NCBI GenBank assembly: GCA_002734085.1
Contig: NVXV01000002.1
Coordinates: forward strand, 1-64,000
Direction: 5' to 3'
DNA: 64,000 nt
Source: Fluviicola sp.
Lineage (GTDB): Bacteria; Bacteroidota; Bacteroidia; Flavobacteriales_D; Crocinitomicaceae
Positions 7,730 to 17,255 of the stretch are shown here, piece after piece. Position numbers and translations under genes: made by a program. Every line of letters starts with the position of its first letter. The first letter of the stretch is position 1. The notes under the pieces are model-generated. The model was not told where the DNA came from. It made no database searches and saw only the letters and a program-made list of their open reading frames with translations.

Positions 7730-10729
7730 ATGAAACTATTATCTACACTATCATTAATTGCTATACTAGCTTTTAACCTAAACAGCCAAACTTGTGGAAT
7801 CATTTATGTAACTCCAACGGGGAATGGAACAGGAACTTCTGCAGATCCTTCCTCAATTGAAAGTGCACTTTCAACAGCTAATCCTAATGATGTGATATAT
7901 TTAGGAATAGGAACATATTCTTTGGACAACCCTCTTAATCTTGTGGCCGGGATTACACTAGAGGGTGGTTTTGACCCAGCAAATAACTGGAGAAAAACAA
8001 GTCTTGCAGGTGCAACAACAATTAATCGAACAACACTCAATCCGGAGGGGCCTGCAAATGCTCCACGTCTTGTAGCTTTTTACGGTAATAATATAGTTAA
8101 TATTAGACTTCAGGACCTCACTATTTCGACAGATCATGCAATAAATAATCAAACCTCAACATACGCTGTGCATCTGAACAATTGCTCAAATTATACTATA
8201 GCTCGATGTCAATTACTTCCTGGAGATGCAGGAATGGGTGCTGATGGCGCAAATGGATCCAATGGAATAAATGGTACCGCTGGTGCTAATGGACAGAATG
8301 GAAATAATGATAACGAAATCTCTGGCGGTGGCGGCGGTAATGGCGGATCTGGTGGTGGCACAACTAATGGTGGTGCTGGTGGTGCTGGTGGTTCAACTTC
8401 TGCTTTTAATGGTTCAGCTGGTGGTGCACCTTCAGGAATCTTCGGAGGCGGAGGCGGAGGTGGCGCTTCAGGCGGAGGTGAGGATCGCGATGGTGGTGTA
8501 GGTGGAAACGGTGGTGGCGCTTTAGGTGCTGGAGGAACCGCTGGTCAAGAGAGTGGTTGTAATAGTGGTATATCATGTGGCTCAAGTGAGTCTGGAAACA
8601 ATGGACAAGTTGGTGCAAACGGTTCAAATGGCACGAATGGCTCAGCAGGTCCAACAGGAAGTCACGTAGGTGGATTTTGGATTCCAGGAACTGTAGCAGG
8701 TAATGGATCAAACGGAACTGGTGGTGCTGGCGGCGGTGGCGGCGGTGGCGGTGCAGGAGAAGGTGGCTTCTTTTGTGTTGATGGAAAAGGATCTGGCGGC
8801 GGTGGCGGTGCAGGAGGTGGTCAAGCTGGTACTGGAGGCACTGGAGGCCTCGGTGGTGGTTCAAGTTATGGACTTTACCTCGTTAATAATGGACTAAACG
8901 GTGTTATTCTCCAGTCACTCGCTAATGCAGGTAGTGCGGGCGCTGGTGGAAATGGTGGTCTCGGCGGAAATGGAGGCAACGGAGGTGCTGGTGGATTTGG
9001 TTCTACTTACACAGGGTCAGAAGTAGGTTGTGGTGGAAATGGCGGAAATGGTGGTGATGGTGGAAATGGTGGAAATGGTGGAAATGGTGCTCCTGGTGAA
9101 GCTATTAATGTTTATTTAAACTCTGGCGATCCGCTTTCTACAAGTGATGATGCGTTCAATCTGGCTGCCCAACCTGAAATTATTAAAGACAGCGTTATAT
9201 GTGTAAATAAAACAATACAGTTTGAAAGCACAATACTACCTTCTGGAGTACCAGGCACTGGAGTTGGGGTAGCGAATTGGGATTTTGATGTTAACTCAAA
9301 TGCTGCGAATCCAGCGACAGGTACAAATAATCCTGACACTACTATTTACAATACTGGCGGTAGATATACAATTAGTCAAGGTGCTGAAATCTATGAAGGA
9401 TTTGTTCATGTAACTCCTGAACAAACTGTTGACGCTGGTATTGACCAGCTTTTATGCGACGCAAGTACAGGTACATTAGTAGGTACAAGTTCAGGTGTTG
9501 ATGTTTCATGGATATCCTTAGGTGCAGCAACAATAGATAATGCAACAAGTTTAAATACAGGAGTACAAAATCTTCAACTGGGTGAAAATAAATTTGTGTT
9601 AGAAGCGAATGGGTGTTGTCCCGCAGTTCCCGATACAATTACACTTAATGTAGGGACTACAAACTCAGGTACTGATATACTTTCAGCATGTGATTCATAT
9701 ACGTGGATTGATGGTAATACCTACACATCAGATAATAACACTGCAACTTTTACATTGACAAATGTATTAGGTTGTGATTCAGTTGTGACACTAGATCTTA
9801 CTATTAATTCTCCATCGACAGGTACAGATGTAATAAGCGCTTGTGACTCATACACATGGATCGACGGGAATACATATACAACGGATAACAACACAGCAAC
9901 TTTTACGTTGACAAATACAGCAGGTTGCGACTCTTTAGTAACTTTAAACCTTACCATCAACCAACCTTCAATGGGTATTGATGTCATTACTGAGTGTGAA
10001 GAGTATACGTGGATTGATGGAAACACCTATACTTCATCTAACAATACTGCAACACATACACTCACAAACGCTGCTGGTTGCGATTCTTTAGTAACTTTAA
10101 ACCTCACCATCAACCAACCTTCAATGGGTACTGATGTCATTACTGAGTGTGAAGAATATAAGTGGATTGATGGAAATACCTATACTTCATCTAACAATAC
10201 TGCAACTTATACCCTGACAAATACTGTAGGTTGTGATTCAATAATTACATTAGACCTTACCATCAACAGTCCAGACGTAAGTGTAACCAATAATTCCCCT
10301 ACACTTATCGCAAATGCGTCTTCAGGGACTTTTCAATGGGTAAGTTGTGATGAAAATTACAACCCAATTTTGGGTGAGACTGATCCTGCTTACACTGCTA
10401 TTGGAAATGGAAATTATGCAGTTATAGTAACACAAAATGGATGCACAGATACATCGGCTTGTGAAACAGTCAATAATATTGGTCTTTCAAATGTGAATCA
10501 AAAAAACTTGAAAATTTTTCCAAACCCAACCAATAATTCAGTAACAATTAGCAATGATTTATTAATTCATTCAGTAAAGGTTATTGACTTTTCTGGAAGA
10601 GTTATTATAGAAAAAACAACGAATAAAAAAGAAGTAAAAATAGACTTGGGAGACCATTCTAAAGGAGTTTATACAATAGAAATCTTACTCTCAGATGGAG
10701 TTGTAATGAAAAAAGTAATGAAGCAATAA
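7730..10729 (+). CDS. Large glycine-rich surface protein with T9SS sorting domain
   Basis: The 999-residue protein begins with a signal peptide (MKLLSTLSLIAILAFNLNSQ). Residues ~22-160 look like the start of a right-handed beta-helix domain (IYVTPTGNGTGTSADPSSI). Residues ~165-460 are an extreme Gly/Asn/Ala tract built from GGNGG-like units (8221-9105). Four tandem repeats of 51 residues follow (residues 647-850), each with CDSYTWIDGNTYT (or CEEY variants) and GCDS. The end is a type A T9SS tail: LKIFPNPTNNSVTISN through GVYTIEILLSDGVVMKKVMK. It should be exported through the type IX system and displayed or released; an adhesin or structural role is inference. Confidence 0.88.
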   Translation: MKLLSTLSLIAILAFNLNSQTCGIIYVTPTGNGTGTSADPSSIESALSTANPNDVIYLGIGTYSLDNPLNLVAGITLEGGFDPANNWRKTSLAGATTINRTTLNPEGPANAPRLVAFYGNNIVNIRLQDLTISTDHAINNQTSTYAVHLNNCSNYTIARCQLLPGDAGMGADGANGSNGINGTAGANGQNGNNDNEISGGGGGNGGSGGGTTNGGAGGAGGSTSAFNGSAGGAPSGIFGGGGGGGASGGGEDRDGGVGGNGGGALGAGGTAGQESGCNSGISCGSSESGNNGQVGANGSNGTNGSAGPTGSHVGGFWIPGTVAGNGSNGTGGAGGGGGGGGAGEGGFFCVDGKGSGGGGGAGGGQAGTGGTGGLGGGSSYGLYLVNNGLNGVILQSLANAGSAGAGGNGGLGGNGGNGGAGGFGSTYTGSEVGCGGNGGNGGDGGNGGNGGNGAPGEAINVYLNSGDPLSTSDDAFNLAAQPEIIKDSVICVNKTIQFESTILPSGVPGTGVGVANWDFDVNSNAANPATGTNNPDTTIYNTGGRYTISQGAEIYEGFVHVTPEQTVDAGIDQLLCDASTGTLVGTSSGVDVSWISLGAATIDNATSLNTGVQNLQLGENKFVLEANGCCPAVPDTITLNVGTTNSGTDILSACDSYTWIDGNTYTSDNNTATFTLTNVLGCDSVVTLDLTINSPSTGTDVISACDSYTWIDGNTYTTDNNTATFTLTNTAGCDSLVTLNLTINQPSMGIDVITECEEYTWIDGNTYTSSNNTATHTLTNAAGCDSLVTLNLTINQPSMGTDVITECEEYKWIDGNTYTSSNNTATYTLTNTVGCDSIITLDLTINSPDVSVTNNSPTLIANASSGTFQWVSCDENYNPILGETDPAYTAIGNGNYAVIVTQNGCTDTSACETVNNIGLSNVNQKNLKIFPNPTNNSVTISNDLLIHSVKVIDFSGRVIIEKTTNKKEVKIDLGDHSKGVYTIEILLSDGVVMKKVMKQ
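9668..10279 (+). repeat. Four tandem 153-bp coding repeats
   Basis: Units begin at 9668, 9821, 9974 and 10127, each exactly 153 bases (51 codons). Every unit carries two cysteines in the same places (CDS or CEE near the start, GCDS near the end), suggesting a disulfide-stabilised domain. Units 3 and 4 are nearly identical at DNA level, pointing to recent duplication or gene conversion. Confidence 0.92.
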
Positions 10730-10751
10730 ATTAAAATATAGGTGGCAGTAA

Positions 10752-10781
10752 GATTCTTAGTGTTTTTAAAAATACTAAGAA
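10752..10781. terminator. Possible terminator hairpin
   Basis: TTCTTAGTGTTTTT is followed by AAAAATACTAAGAA, a nearly perfect inverted repeat in the gap between the convergent T9SS protein and phosphatase genes. There is no long T run after it, so the assignment is moderate. Confidence 0.45.
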
Positions 10782-10835
10782 CTCTGTCTCCCTTTTAACA
10801 AAGCTCCAATTACTGGCTCATTCTGGGTAAATACC

Positions 10836-11615
10836 TTATAGTTTAACTCCAACAAGACAGACATCATCTGTTTGAGGAGTGTGATTTTTCCAGTTTTCGA
10901 ATTCTGTTTGCAAAATATTTTTTTGTTTCATCATTGACTTGTCACTGATTCGAGAGAGTAGATTGTGCAATTTTTTTGATTTATACTTTTTATTTTGATT
11001 TCCTCCCATTTGATCTTGAAATCCGTCAGACCCCAAGTACAGCATTGTCCCCTTATCGTAAGGTATGATGTTAGCAGAAAAAGTTCTTTGATTCTCTATT
11101 TGCCATCCGCCAATTGGATATCTACTGCCTCTAAATAATTCTATATTTTTATCACCATCAACAACAAGCAACTTTCTATTTGCCGATGAAAAATGCACTT
11201 TATTATTCTTTTCATCAATACATATAATGGATAAATCAATCCATGGATTATCAAAAGGGTTGGCTTCTTTACTGAAACTTTCAATAAATTTTTTGTCCAC
11301 TTCCTGTAGGATTTTACTTACTCTCTTAATTCCCTTGTTCATGATAACATACTCAAATAAATTCAAGCCAAGAACGGAGAGTAGCGACGCTGAAATACCA
11401 TGTCCGGTACAGTCCCCTACTACAAGATATTTTAGTCCATGTTTTATCCCTACCCAATAAAAATCTCCAGAAACGATATCTTTTGGCTCGAAAAAAACAA
11501 AATAATCATTCAACACTTTTTTTAAATGTCTTTCTTTAGGTAGTAATCCAAGCTGAACAATTTTTGCGCTTTCTAAACTTTTAATCAGGTCGTTTTCTTC
11601 GGTTACACTTATCAT
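10836..11615 (-). CDS. SpoIIE/RsbU-type protein serine phosphatase
   Basis: The 259-residue protein is a stand-alone PP2C-like phosphatase domain of the SpoIIE class. Metal-binding aspartates sit in VSGDFYWVG, GDCTGHGISASLLS and GSDGFQDQMGG, and the end QTDDVCLVGVKL is typical. Such enzymes dephosphorylate anti-sigma antagonists or regulate partner-switching; many carry N-terminal sensors, but here only about 25 residues precede the domain. No partner-switch genes are adjacent. The signal and target are unknown. Confidence 0.85.
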   Translation of the reverse strand: MISVTEENDLIKSLESAKIVQLGLLPKERHLKKVLNDYFVFFEPKDIVSGDFYWVGIKHGLKYLVVGDCTGHGISASLLSVLGLNLFEYVIMNKGIKRVSKILQEVDKKFIESFSKEANPFDNPWIDLSIICIDEKNNKVHFSSANRKLLVVDGDKNIELFRGSRYPIGGWQIENQRTFSANIIPYDKGTMLYLGSDGFQDQMGGNQNKKYKSKKLHNLLSRISDKSMMKQKNILQTEFENWKNHTPQTDDVCLVGVKL

Positions 11616-11938
11616 TGTTGATATTCTTTAATTCTTTCAGCAAAGAAAGAGTTTAAAGAACCAAACATTATTAAATGGAGGTTAATTCACTACCCCACAT
11701 CCATTCATCACATAGAACCAGTTCATTAAAATGAAAAGACTAATGATTCAATCGTTATACACTTAAATAGTGCTTAACAGATTGATAAACTAAGCTTAAC
11801 TCCAAAGTGATTTTACTTTAAAAATAATCAACTCAGTCAACAGTTATAAAAAATCATAAAATTAAATTTGAATCTTATCTCCATAACAAAGTAGAAACTC
11901 GAATTTGATTATATTTGTAGTATCAAATTTTAAAAAAT
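11616..11938. other. Intergenic region between divergent genes
   Basis: About 320 A+T-rich bases separate the phosphatase gene from the BI-1 gene. I see no RNA gene, repeat or additional reading frame. The only recognisable element is a TAnnTTTG box at 11910-11917. Confidence 0.5.
11910..11917 (+). promoter_or_regulatory. Candidate -7 promoter element of the BI-1 gene
   Basis: TATATTTG fits TAnnTTTG and lies 21 bases before the ATG at 11939, the usual spacing in this window. Confidence 0.5.
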
Positions 11939-12658
11939 ATGGAAGAATATTTAGATGCGCAGTCGGAAACAGTTAATAGCCAAGCCAGAGTAAAAGAGTT
12001 CTTTACCGGTGTTTATACTTTTATGTTTATGGCTCTTTTCATCTCAGGTGCCGTTTCATACTATATGGCTAGTTCAGGATTATTTACTGAATGGTTCATT
12101 AATTACGAAACGCAAAGTATCAGTCCTGTTTTCTATGTTGTAATGTTTGCACCATTGGGTCTTGTCTTATTAATTCAGGCAAAATATCGCTCTTTCTCTA
12201 TGGGAACACTGGTGGCTTTGTTTATTCTTTACTCAGCACTCGTAGGAGCTTCTTTATCTTCTATTTTCTTTGTCTATAGCATGGGAGATATTGCCTCCAC
12301 GTTCTTTATCACTGGAGGTGCTTTTGCAGCGATGGCTATTCTGGGCTATACTACGTCCGTAGATTTATCTAAAATGGGAAGTCTACTCTACATGGCATTC
12401 ATTGGAATTTTTATCGCAGCGATTGTCAACATGTTTTTAGGTAGTTCTTGGCTGGGTTATTTAATATCAATCATTGGAGTATTCGTATTCACAGGACTTA
12501 CGGCCTGGGAAATGCAGAAATTAAAAGCTATTGCTCACGACCCTCAGTTCTCTGATGATGAAAGGAAAAAAATGAGCTTAATGGGCGGGTTAACGCTTTA
12601 TATTCTATTTATCAATCTTTTCTTGTCTTTACTTCATCTTTTAGGAGGACGAGATTAA
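11939..12658 (+). CDS. Bax inhibitor-1/YccA family membrane protein
   Basis: The 239-residue protein has seven hydrophobic helices and the family pattern: MFMALFISGAVSYYMASS, LVGASLSSIFFVYSMGDIAS, FFITGGAFAAMAILGYTTSV and a final FTGLTAWEMQKLKAIAH before the last helix. Bacterial relatives (YccA, BsYetJ) are inner-membrane proteins linked to FtsH control or calcium leak. No partner gene is adjacent. Function in this organism is not known. Confidence 0.9.
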   Translation: MEEYLDAQSETVNSQARVKEFFTGVYTFMFMALFISGAVSYYMASSGLFTEWFINYETQSISPVFYVVMFAPLGLVLLIQAKYRSFSMGTLVALFILYSALVGASLSSIFFVYSMGDIASTFFITGGAFAAMAILGYTTSVDLSKMGSLLYMAFIGIFIAAIVNMFLGSSWLGYLISIIGVFVFTGLTAWEMQKLKAIAHDPQFSDDERKKMSLMGGLTLYILFINLFLSLLHLLGGRD

Positions 12659-12717
12659 TTTTTTTTATTTGGCATAGTTTTCGTAATATTGCTGACAATT
12701 ATTCTAAAACTATTATT

Positions 12718-13401
12718 ATGAAAAAGCACTTTTTATTTGTTGCCTTAGGATCACTTTTGATATTTACTTCTTGTAACAAAGAAGATTCTGACACTGTTGA
12801 TCAAGACAAAATCTATGCATCTTATGTACTTGAATACAATTCAAATCAAGATGTAACCTTCGCTCGTTCCAACTTTCATTTTAGCAATGCCTTTGGTACA
12901 AAGTTAGAGCTTGTATCACCTGCTGAAATAACTGTTGATGGTGATATTATTCCTTTTAAACAAGCCTTGGCTTATTATGAAAAAGAATATAATGGAGTTA
13001 AAAATTCAGGTGATTTCAAATACGTTGATGTAGATGGTAATACTTTTAACAACACTGTTACAATGGTACCTTCGATTGATTTTGATGGTACGTTAGATAC
13101 TATTTCTCGTTCTTCAAACTACATGTTAACATGGGTAGGTGATCCCGTTCAAACTGGTGAAGTTGTTACAGTAACGATTGATGGAGCTGGTGAAAATGAT
13201 ACTCAAATCTTCACTCAGACGGGTGTTGGTGCGACTGATATCAATCTTACACAAAATCAATTGCAGAACTTAGGATTAGAGAACGCTACTTTCTATATTA
13301 GAAGATCAAAAAACATGGATGCTCAGGAAGTAACTAGTGCTGGTGGTAAAGTTATCGCTCGATACGATGGTCAACCTAGTACAGTATACGTTGAACCATA
13401 G
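12718..13401 (+). CDS. Predicted lipoprotein of unknown function
   Basis: The 227-residue product starts with a lipoprotein signal (MKKHFLFVALGSLLIFTSCNKE) with lipobox FTSC. The rest looks like a beta-sandwich, with GEVVTVTIDGAG and QTGVGATDINLTQNQLQNL; I do not recognise a named family. It is followed after 26 bases by a strong terminator, so it is probably transcribed alone. Confidence 0.75.
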   Translation: MKKHFLFVALGSLLIFTSCNKEDSDTVDQDKIYASYVLEYNSNQDVTFARSNFHFSNAFGTKLELVSPAEITVDGDIIPFKQALAYYEKEYNGVKNSGDFKYVDVDGNTFNNTVTMVPSIDFDGTLDTISRSSNYMLTWVGDPVQTGEVVTVTIDGAGENDTQIFTQTGVGATDINLTQNQLQNLGLENATFYIRRSKNMDAQEVTSAGGKVIARYDGQPSTVYVEP

Positions 13402-13426
13402 TTTAACAGATAAATTATTGATAGAG

Positions 13427-13457
13427 AAAGGCGTTCTTAATCGGACGCCTTTTTTAT
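13427..13457 (+). terminator. Terminator of the lipoprotein gene, overlapping the end of waaA
   Basis: Arms AAAGGCGTTC (13427-13436) and GGACGCCTTT (13443-13452) form a 10-bp stem with one G-U pair, loop TTAATC, followed by a T run. The stop codon and last codons of the convergent waaA gene lie inside the loop and second arm. Confidence 0.8.
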
Positions 13458-14660
13458 TGTTTCAAGAATTTGTTTTGTAGCTCCAACCCTACTCTTAATA
13501 AATGTTTTTGTCAATCCTTGGATATCTTCTGAATCGCTAAATTCTTTATACGCTTTTACGAACTCTACGTCGTTCATAATAGAATTCGCTATCCCTGCAG
13601 ATATAAAATCAAATGCCTCTGGAAACTTTTTAAACTCTGGCCCAAAGATAACGGGCAAACCAAATACAGCGGGTTCTAATATATTGTGCAATCCTGTGCC
13701 AAATCCACCTCCAACATAGGCTATAGAACCATATTTATAAGCTTCTGCTAAAACTCCAATGCAATCCAGAATAATGACTTGAGTGTCATCTTGAGGCATG
13801 TTTTCTTCGGATAAATCGGTATACTTTTGATAGGGTACGCTCAATAATGCCTCTATTTCATCAATATGCCTTTTATTCACTTCATGAGGTGCTAGAATAA
13901 CCTTCGAACTAATCGCATTATTATTAATTAATGGAATCAATAAAGCTTCATCATCAGTCCAGGAGCTACCAATTACCAATACTGGTTCATTCGAAAATCT
14001 CCATTTTTCGAAATATCTATTTTTCACATTGAATTCTAATCTATCTGCTACGCGATCATAACGTGTGTCACCTGCCACTACAGTATTATTGATGCCGTAT
14101 CTCTCTAAAAGCACTTGGTTCTCTTCTCGCTGTAAAAACAAACAGTCAAAAGAATGTAGAGCTTCACGAAATTGCTTTCCATACCACTTAAAAAAACGTT
14201 GATTGGAGCGAAATAAAACACTTATACCATATAGTTTAGATCCGCTTTCTTTTGCTTTTCGGATAAAATTCAACCAAAATTCATACTTCACAAAAAAGGT
14301 AGACTTGGGTTGAAAGTGATCAATGAATCTCCTTGCATTACCGGGAGTATCCAATGGCAAGTAAGTAATAAAATCTGCAATTTTATCGTTCTTTTTTACC
14401 TCGTAACCAGAAGGACTAAAGAAAGTAACTAAAATAAAATCATTCGGAAATTCATTTTTCCAGCTTTCGATAACAGGTCTACCCTGTTCAAATTCGCCTA
14501 AAGAAGCACAGTGAAACCAAACGACATTTTGGTCTTTTACATCAGGCAAATGATTCCAGTACCCCCTTCTTCCAGCCACCCATCTACGCGCTTTTTCATT
14601 AAATAAAGCGGCAATATGAATGCCCATACCATAAAGCCGGATACCAAAATTGTACAACAT
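13437..14660 (-). CDS. waaA: 3-deoxy-D-manno-octulosonic acid (Kdo) transferase
   Basis: WaaA/KdtA adds Kdo to lipid A at the inner membrane. The 407-residue protein has the GT30 pattern: WFHCASLGEFEQGRPVIE, LVTFFSPSGYEV, a VAGDTRYDRV segment, VIGSSWTDDE at the domain hinge, LAPHEVNKRHI and YVGGGFGTGLHNILEPAVFG near the donor site. An N-terminal hydrophobic segment anchors it. Length is normal. It starts one base after a barrel protein gene on the same strand, so both are likely in one operon. Confidence 0.92.
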   Translation of the reverse strand: MLYNFGIRLYGMGIHIAALFNEKARRWVAGRRGYWNHLPDVKDQNVVWFHCASLGEFEQGRPVIESWKNEFPNDFILVTFFSPSGYEVKKNDKIADFITYLPLDTPGNARRFIDHFQPKSTFFVKYEFWLNFIRKAKESGSKLYGISVLFRSNQRFFKWYGKQFREALHSFDCLFLQREENQVLLERYGINNTVVAGDTRYDRVADRLEFNVKNRYFEKWRFSNEPVLVIGSSWTDDEALLIPLINNNAISSKVILAPHEVNKRHIDEIEALLSVPYQKYTDLSEENMPQDDTQVIILDCIGVLAEAYKYGSIAYVGGGFGTGLHNILEPAVFGLPVIFGPEFKKFPEAFDFISAGIANSIMNDVEFVKAYKEFSDSEDIQGLTKTFIKSRVGATKQILETIKKASD

Positions 14661-14661
14661 A

Positions 14662-15417
14662 TTAATCGAAATAATATTCCTTTGGTTGACGCTTATAAAT
14701 AGGTATTAACCAACCCACTCTCAATCCGTAGAGATGTTCAATACGAATATCTTTAGACACTTCTTTTTCGGGCATATCCCAAAATACATCTCTTTGATTT
14801 ACAGTATAACCTTGCTGAAAATAAAGGCCAGCATAAAAATTATATATTCCTCGATTTGCCATAAAGCTATACCCGATAAACTGGGACGTATTTGCCCCGA
14901 TAGTTAATCTATCATATCCTTTTAAATAATCCCCTTGCAATTGAGGCACATCATCTTCTTGCGTTTCCACTCGTAATTTATGCCAAGAGTAACCCACGCC
15001 AAATTGAATCATGGGACCCGAATTTGGATTAGGTCTCCAAAATGGAAGAATCTTACCTATCATCCCATTCACATGAAAACCACGATTAAAAAGCAATACA
15101 ATTGAGCGTCCTCCAGAGGTGTTTGTGATTTCGCCTTGATCATCTCTTAAATTATCAAGCAAACCATCCATTCTTATATCATTTCCAAAAAGAAAGTTCC
15201 CGTCTAAGGCAAAGATCCAGTTTCGATTTGTTTTATATCCTGCAATTGCACCCAATGCATTAGTGAATCCATAGCGCTCCGCTAAATCCCCACCTGTTAA
15301 GTTTGCTCCATATTGAACTCCAATATACGGCGTACCAATAGTTTCATCCGTCACATTTCTCTGTGTAAAGATTAGGTTACTTACAAATAATGCAACTAAA
15401 ACAATCAAAAACCTCAT
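14662..15417 (-). CDS. Predicted outer-membrane beta-barrel protein
   Basis: The 251-residue product has a signal peptide (MRFLIVLVALFVSNLIFTQ) and alternating aromatic strands (IGVQYGANLTGGDLAERYGF, IQFGVGYSWHKLRV, YNFYAGLYFQQGYTV) ending near an aromatic residue, as in small barrels. I chose the ATG giving MRFL over a TTG three codons upstream. It is directly upstream of waaA. Named family not recognised; a role in the envelope is inferred only from these features. Confidence 0.75.
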   Translation of the reverse strand: MRFLIVLVALFVSNLIFTQRNVTDETIGTPYIGVQYGANLTGGDLAERYGFTNALGAIAGYKTNRNWIFALDGNFLFGNDIRMDGLLDNLRDDQGEITNTSGGRSIVLLFNRGFHVNGMIGKILPFWRPNPNSGPMIQFGVGYSWHKLRVETQEDDVPQLQGDYLKGYDRLTIGANTSQFIGYSFMANRGIYNFYAGLYFQQGYTVNQRDVFWDMPEKEVSKDIRIEHLYGLRVGWLIPIYKRQPKEYYFD

Positions 15418-15522
15418 TGTGTACAATTTAAATTAATTCTCTTGATAGATAAAACTTTTACAAAGTTAAATTTATAGATAAACATTGAACTTTTCAAATG
15501 TTAAAAATAGCGAATCAATGTT

Positions 15523-17142
15523 CTAATTCTTGAATAAAATACTGCCGTAACGTTGTCTATTACTACTTCGACTATACAAAAACAGCTCATTATTTTCTCT
15601 GTTTTCTATACACAGTTTTGGCACCAAAACAGTACTCAACTCATTTTTACCGCCTATGGCAAACCGATTTATTGAACCGTCTTCCAAGTTTATTTTTGTC
15701 ATTGCAATGGTGTTTTTTCGGAAATTAAAATTTGCTGTCTTAGGAAATTCTAAATTGAGATAATAATTCAAATCATCGTAGTTTTTACTATTATCATTAA
15801 AAAGTAAAAACAAATGGTTATCGGTTAACGCCTGAACAATCGACAAATAATAACCATTATCATTTATAGAGTTTTGAGATTTTGGTATTCGTTTCACCCA
15901 ATCCAATACACCAAGACTATCTAGTTTATACACCAAAATATCATCGTAGAAAAAATAAGTATCTATTCTATTACTGGCTCCTGGAGTTCCTACACCACTG
16001 AATCTTTTTTCAATTTCGAAATGTTCTGCTACCCCAATATAACCATTGTCTGATGTCTTTCTTAAATCGTGCATCACAAAATTGCCCAACCCATCCACAG
16101 GCATACCGTTGAAATCATTTTCCAGTGCTCTATTTTTAGCCCAAGATGATTTACCTAAATTCAAAAAATCAACAGAAAAAGGATGATACTCTTTATTCAG
16201 AATTTCACCTTCTGAGTCGGTTTTAATAAAAAAAACACCGTGAATTCCAGAGAACTCATCCTCAGAATAAAGTCCAGAAAAAATCAAATTTCCATTCTCA
16301 TCAGATACTACATTGATTTCAGACAAGATGAATTCGGACTGATTAATTTTGAAGTTGTTCAATTCTCCATCCTCAACTTTAAAAACTCTTATTTGACTTT
16401 GCGCTTCTTCATTGAGCCAAATAGAGTTATTGTTTTCAGTGAATTCTCTGGCCAAAACAAAAAAGTCCCCTGAAGGAGTTAAGTACTCATCAAAAAAATT
16501 CAACTTCTTTTTTCTGTATGGAAAAGTAGTTTCATTTTTATATAACAATTCCTGATGATCATTTAGAACGCCAAAGGAATAACGCGGAAAGTCAAACCCT
16601 TCAGATGGAATAGTATAAAAAATTCCCGCTAGATTTTTGTTATAATCACTCGTGAGCGAAATATAGCCAAATCCATTTTTTGATCCTGTATAGTTGTATC
16701 TTCCAAGAAGAAAGCCTCTGGATTCGACACTCAGTAAGTTGGGGTCTATGAAATGATAATAAAAACCTGTTTCCTTTTTCCAAAAGAAATTCTTTTTGGA
16801 AACGGCAACTAATTGATTATCGATAGTAGTAATATCCTCTAATGTTGTTCTTTTTCCATCCCCAATCAGTTTTACTTTCTTCCTTGATTGTGGCTCAAAT
16901 GCCTCGATAGGTTCAATATAAAAACGCTTTTTATAGTCTGTAAAAAAATTATAAACAGTTGTTTTATTAACCAGACTAAAATACTGGTTATCATTTGTTT
17001 TCAATAATGCTTCAACATTACCGGAAGATCGGAACAATTCTCCCCATTCCAATTCAAAATCATCGTAATGCTTTAGCACTTGTGACCTAGAGTAAGGATG
17101 ATATAAAAAAACAAAAATAATTACGAAAACGATTCGTGACAT
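15523..17142 (-). CDS. Secreted protein of unknown function
   Basis: The 539-residue product has a signal peptide (MSRIVFVIIFVFLYHPYSRSQ) and a repeating pattern of short strands with motifs such as ISLTSDYNKNLAGIFY, DENGNLIFSGLYS and KTSDNGYIGVAEHF. These resemble blades of a beta-propeller or Bacteroidota delta-60-like repeats, but no named family is certain. No lipobox or T9SS tail is seen, so it is probably periplasmic. Confidence 0.65.
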   Translation of the reverse strand: MSRIVFVIIFVFLYHPYSRSQVLKHYDDFELEWGELFRSSGNVEALLKTNDNQYFSLVNKTTVYNFFTDYKKRFYIEPIEAFEPQSRKKVKLIGDGKRTTLEDITTIDNQLVAVSKKNFFWKKETGFYYHFIDPNLLSVESRGFLLGRYNYTGSKNGFGYISLTSDYNKNLAGIFYTIPSEGFDFPRYSFGVLNDHQELLYKNETTFPYRKKKLNFFDEYLTPSGDFFVLAREFTENNNSIWLNEEAQSQIRVFKVEDGELNNFKINQSEFILSEINVVSDENGNLIFSGLYSEDEFSGIHGVFFIKTDSEGEILNKEYHPFSVDFLNLGKSSWAKNRALENDFNGMPVDGLGNFVMHDLRKTSDNGYIGVAEHFEIEKRFSGVGTPGASNRIDTYFFYDDILVYKLDSLGVLDWVKRIPKSQNSINDNGYYLSIVQALTDNHLFLLFNDNSKNYDDLNYYLNLEFPKTANFNFRKNTIAMTKINLEDGSINRFAIGGKNELSTVLVPKLCIENRENNELFLYSRSSNRQRYGSILFKN

Positions 17143-17255
17143 GAATTGAGTAAATTGAATAGTACTAAAATAATAATTTAAATGTGTAATACATCAAAAT
17201 AAAAAAGTTTACTATATATTAACCATGGTAAATAAAATAGTTCTATTTTTGAACG

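Noticed and set aside
8406-8864. 152-codon open frame on the minus strand, rich in His, Leu and Arg
   Set aside because: It is the antisense of the glycine-rich tract (GGT/GGC repeats give ACC/GCC-derived His/Arg/Leu), with no start context and no family resemblance.
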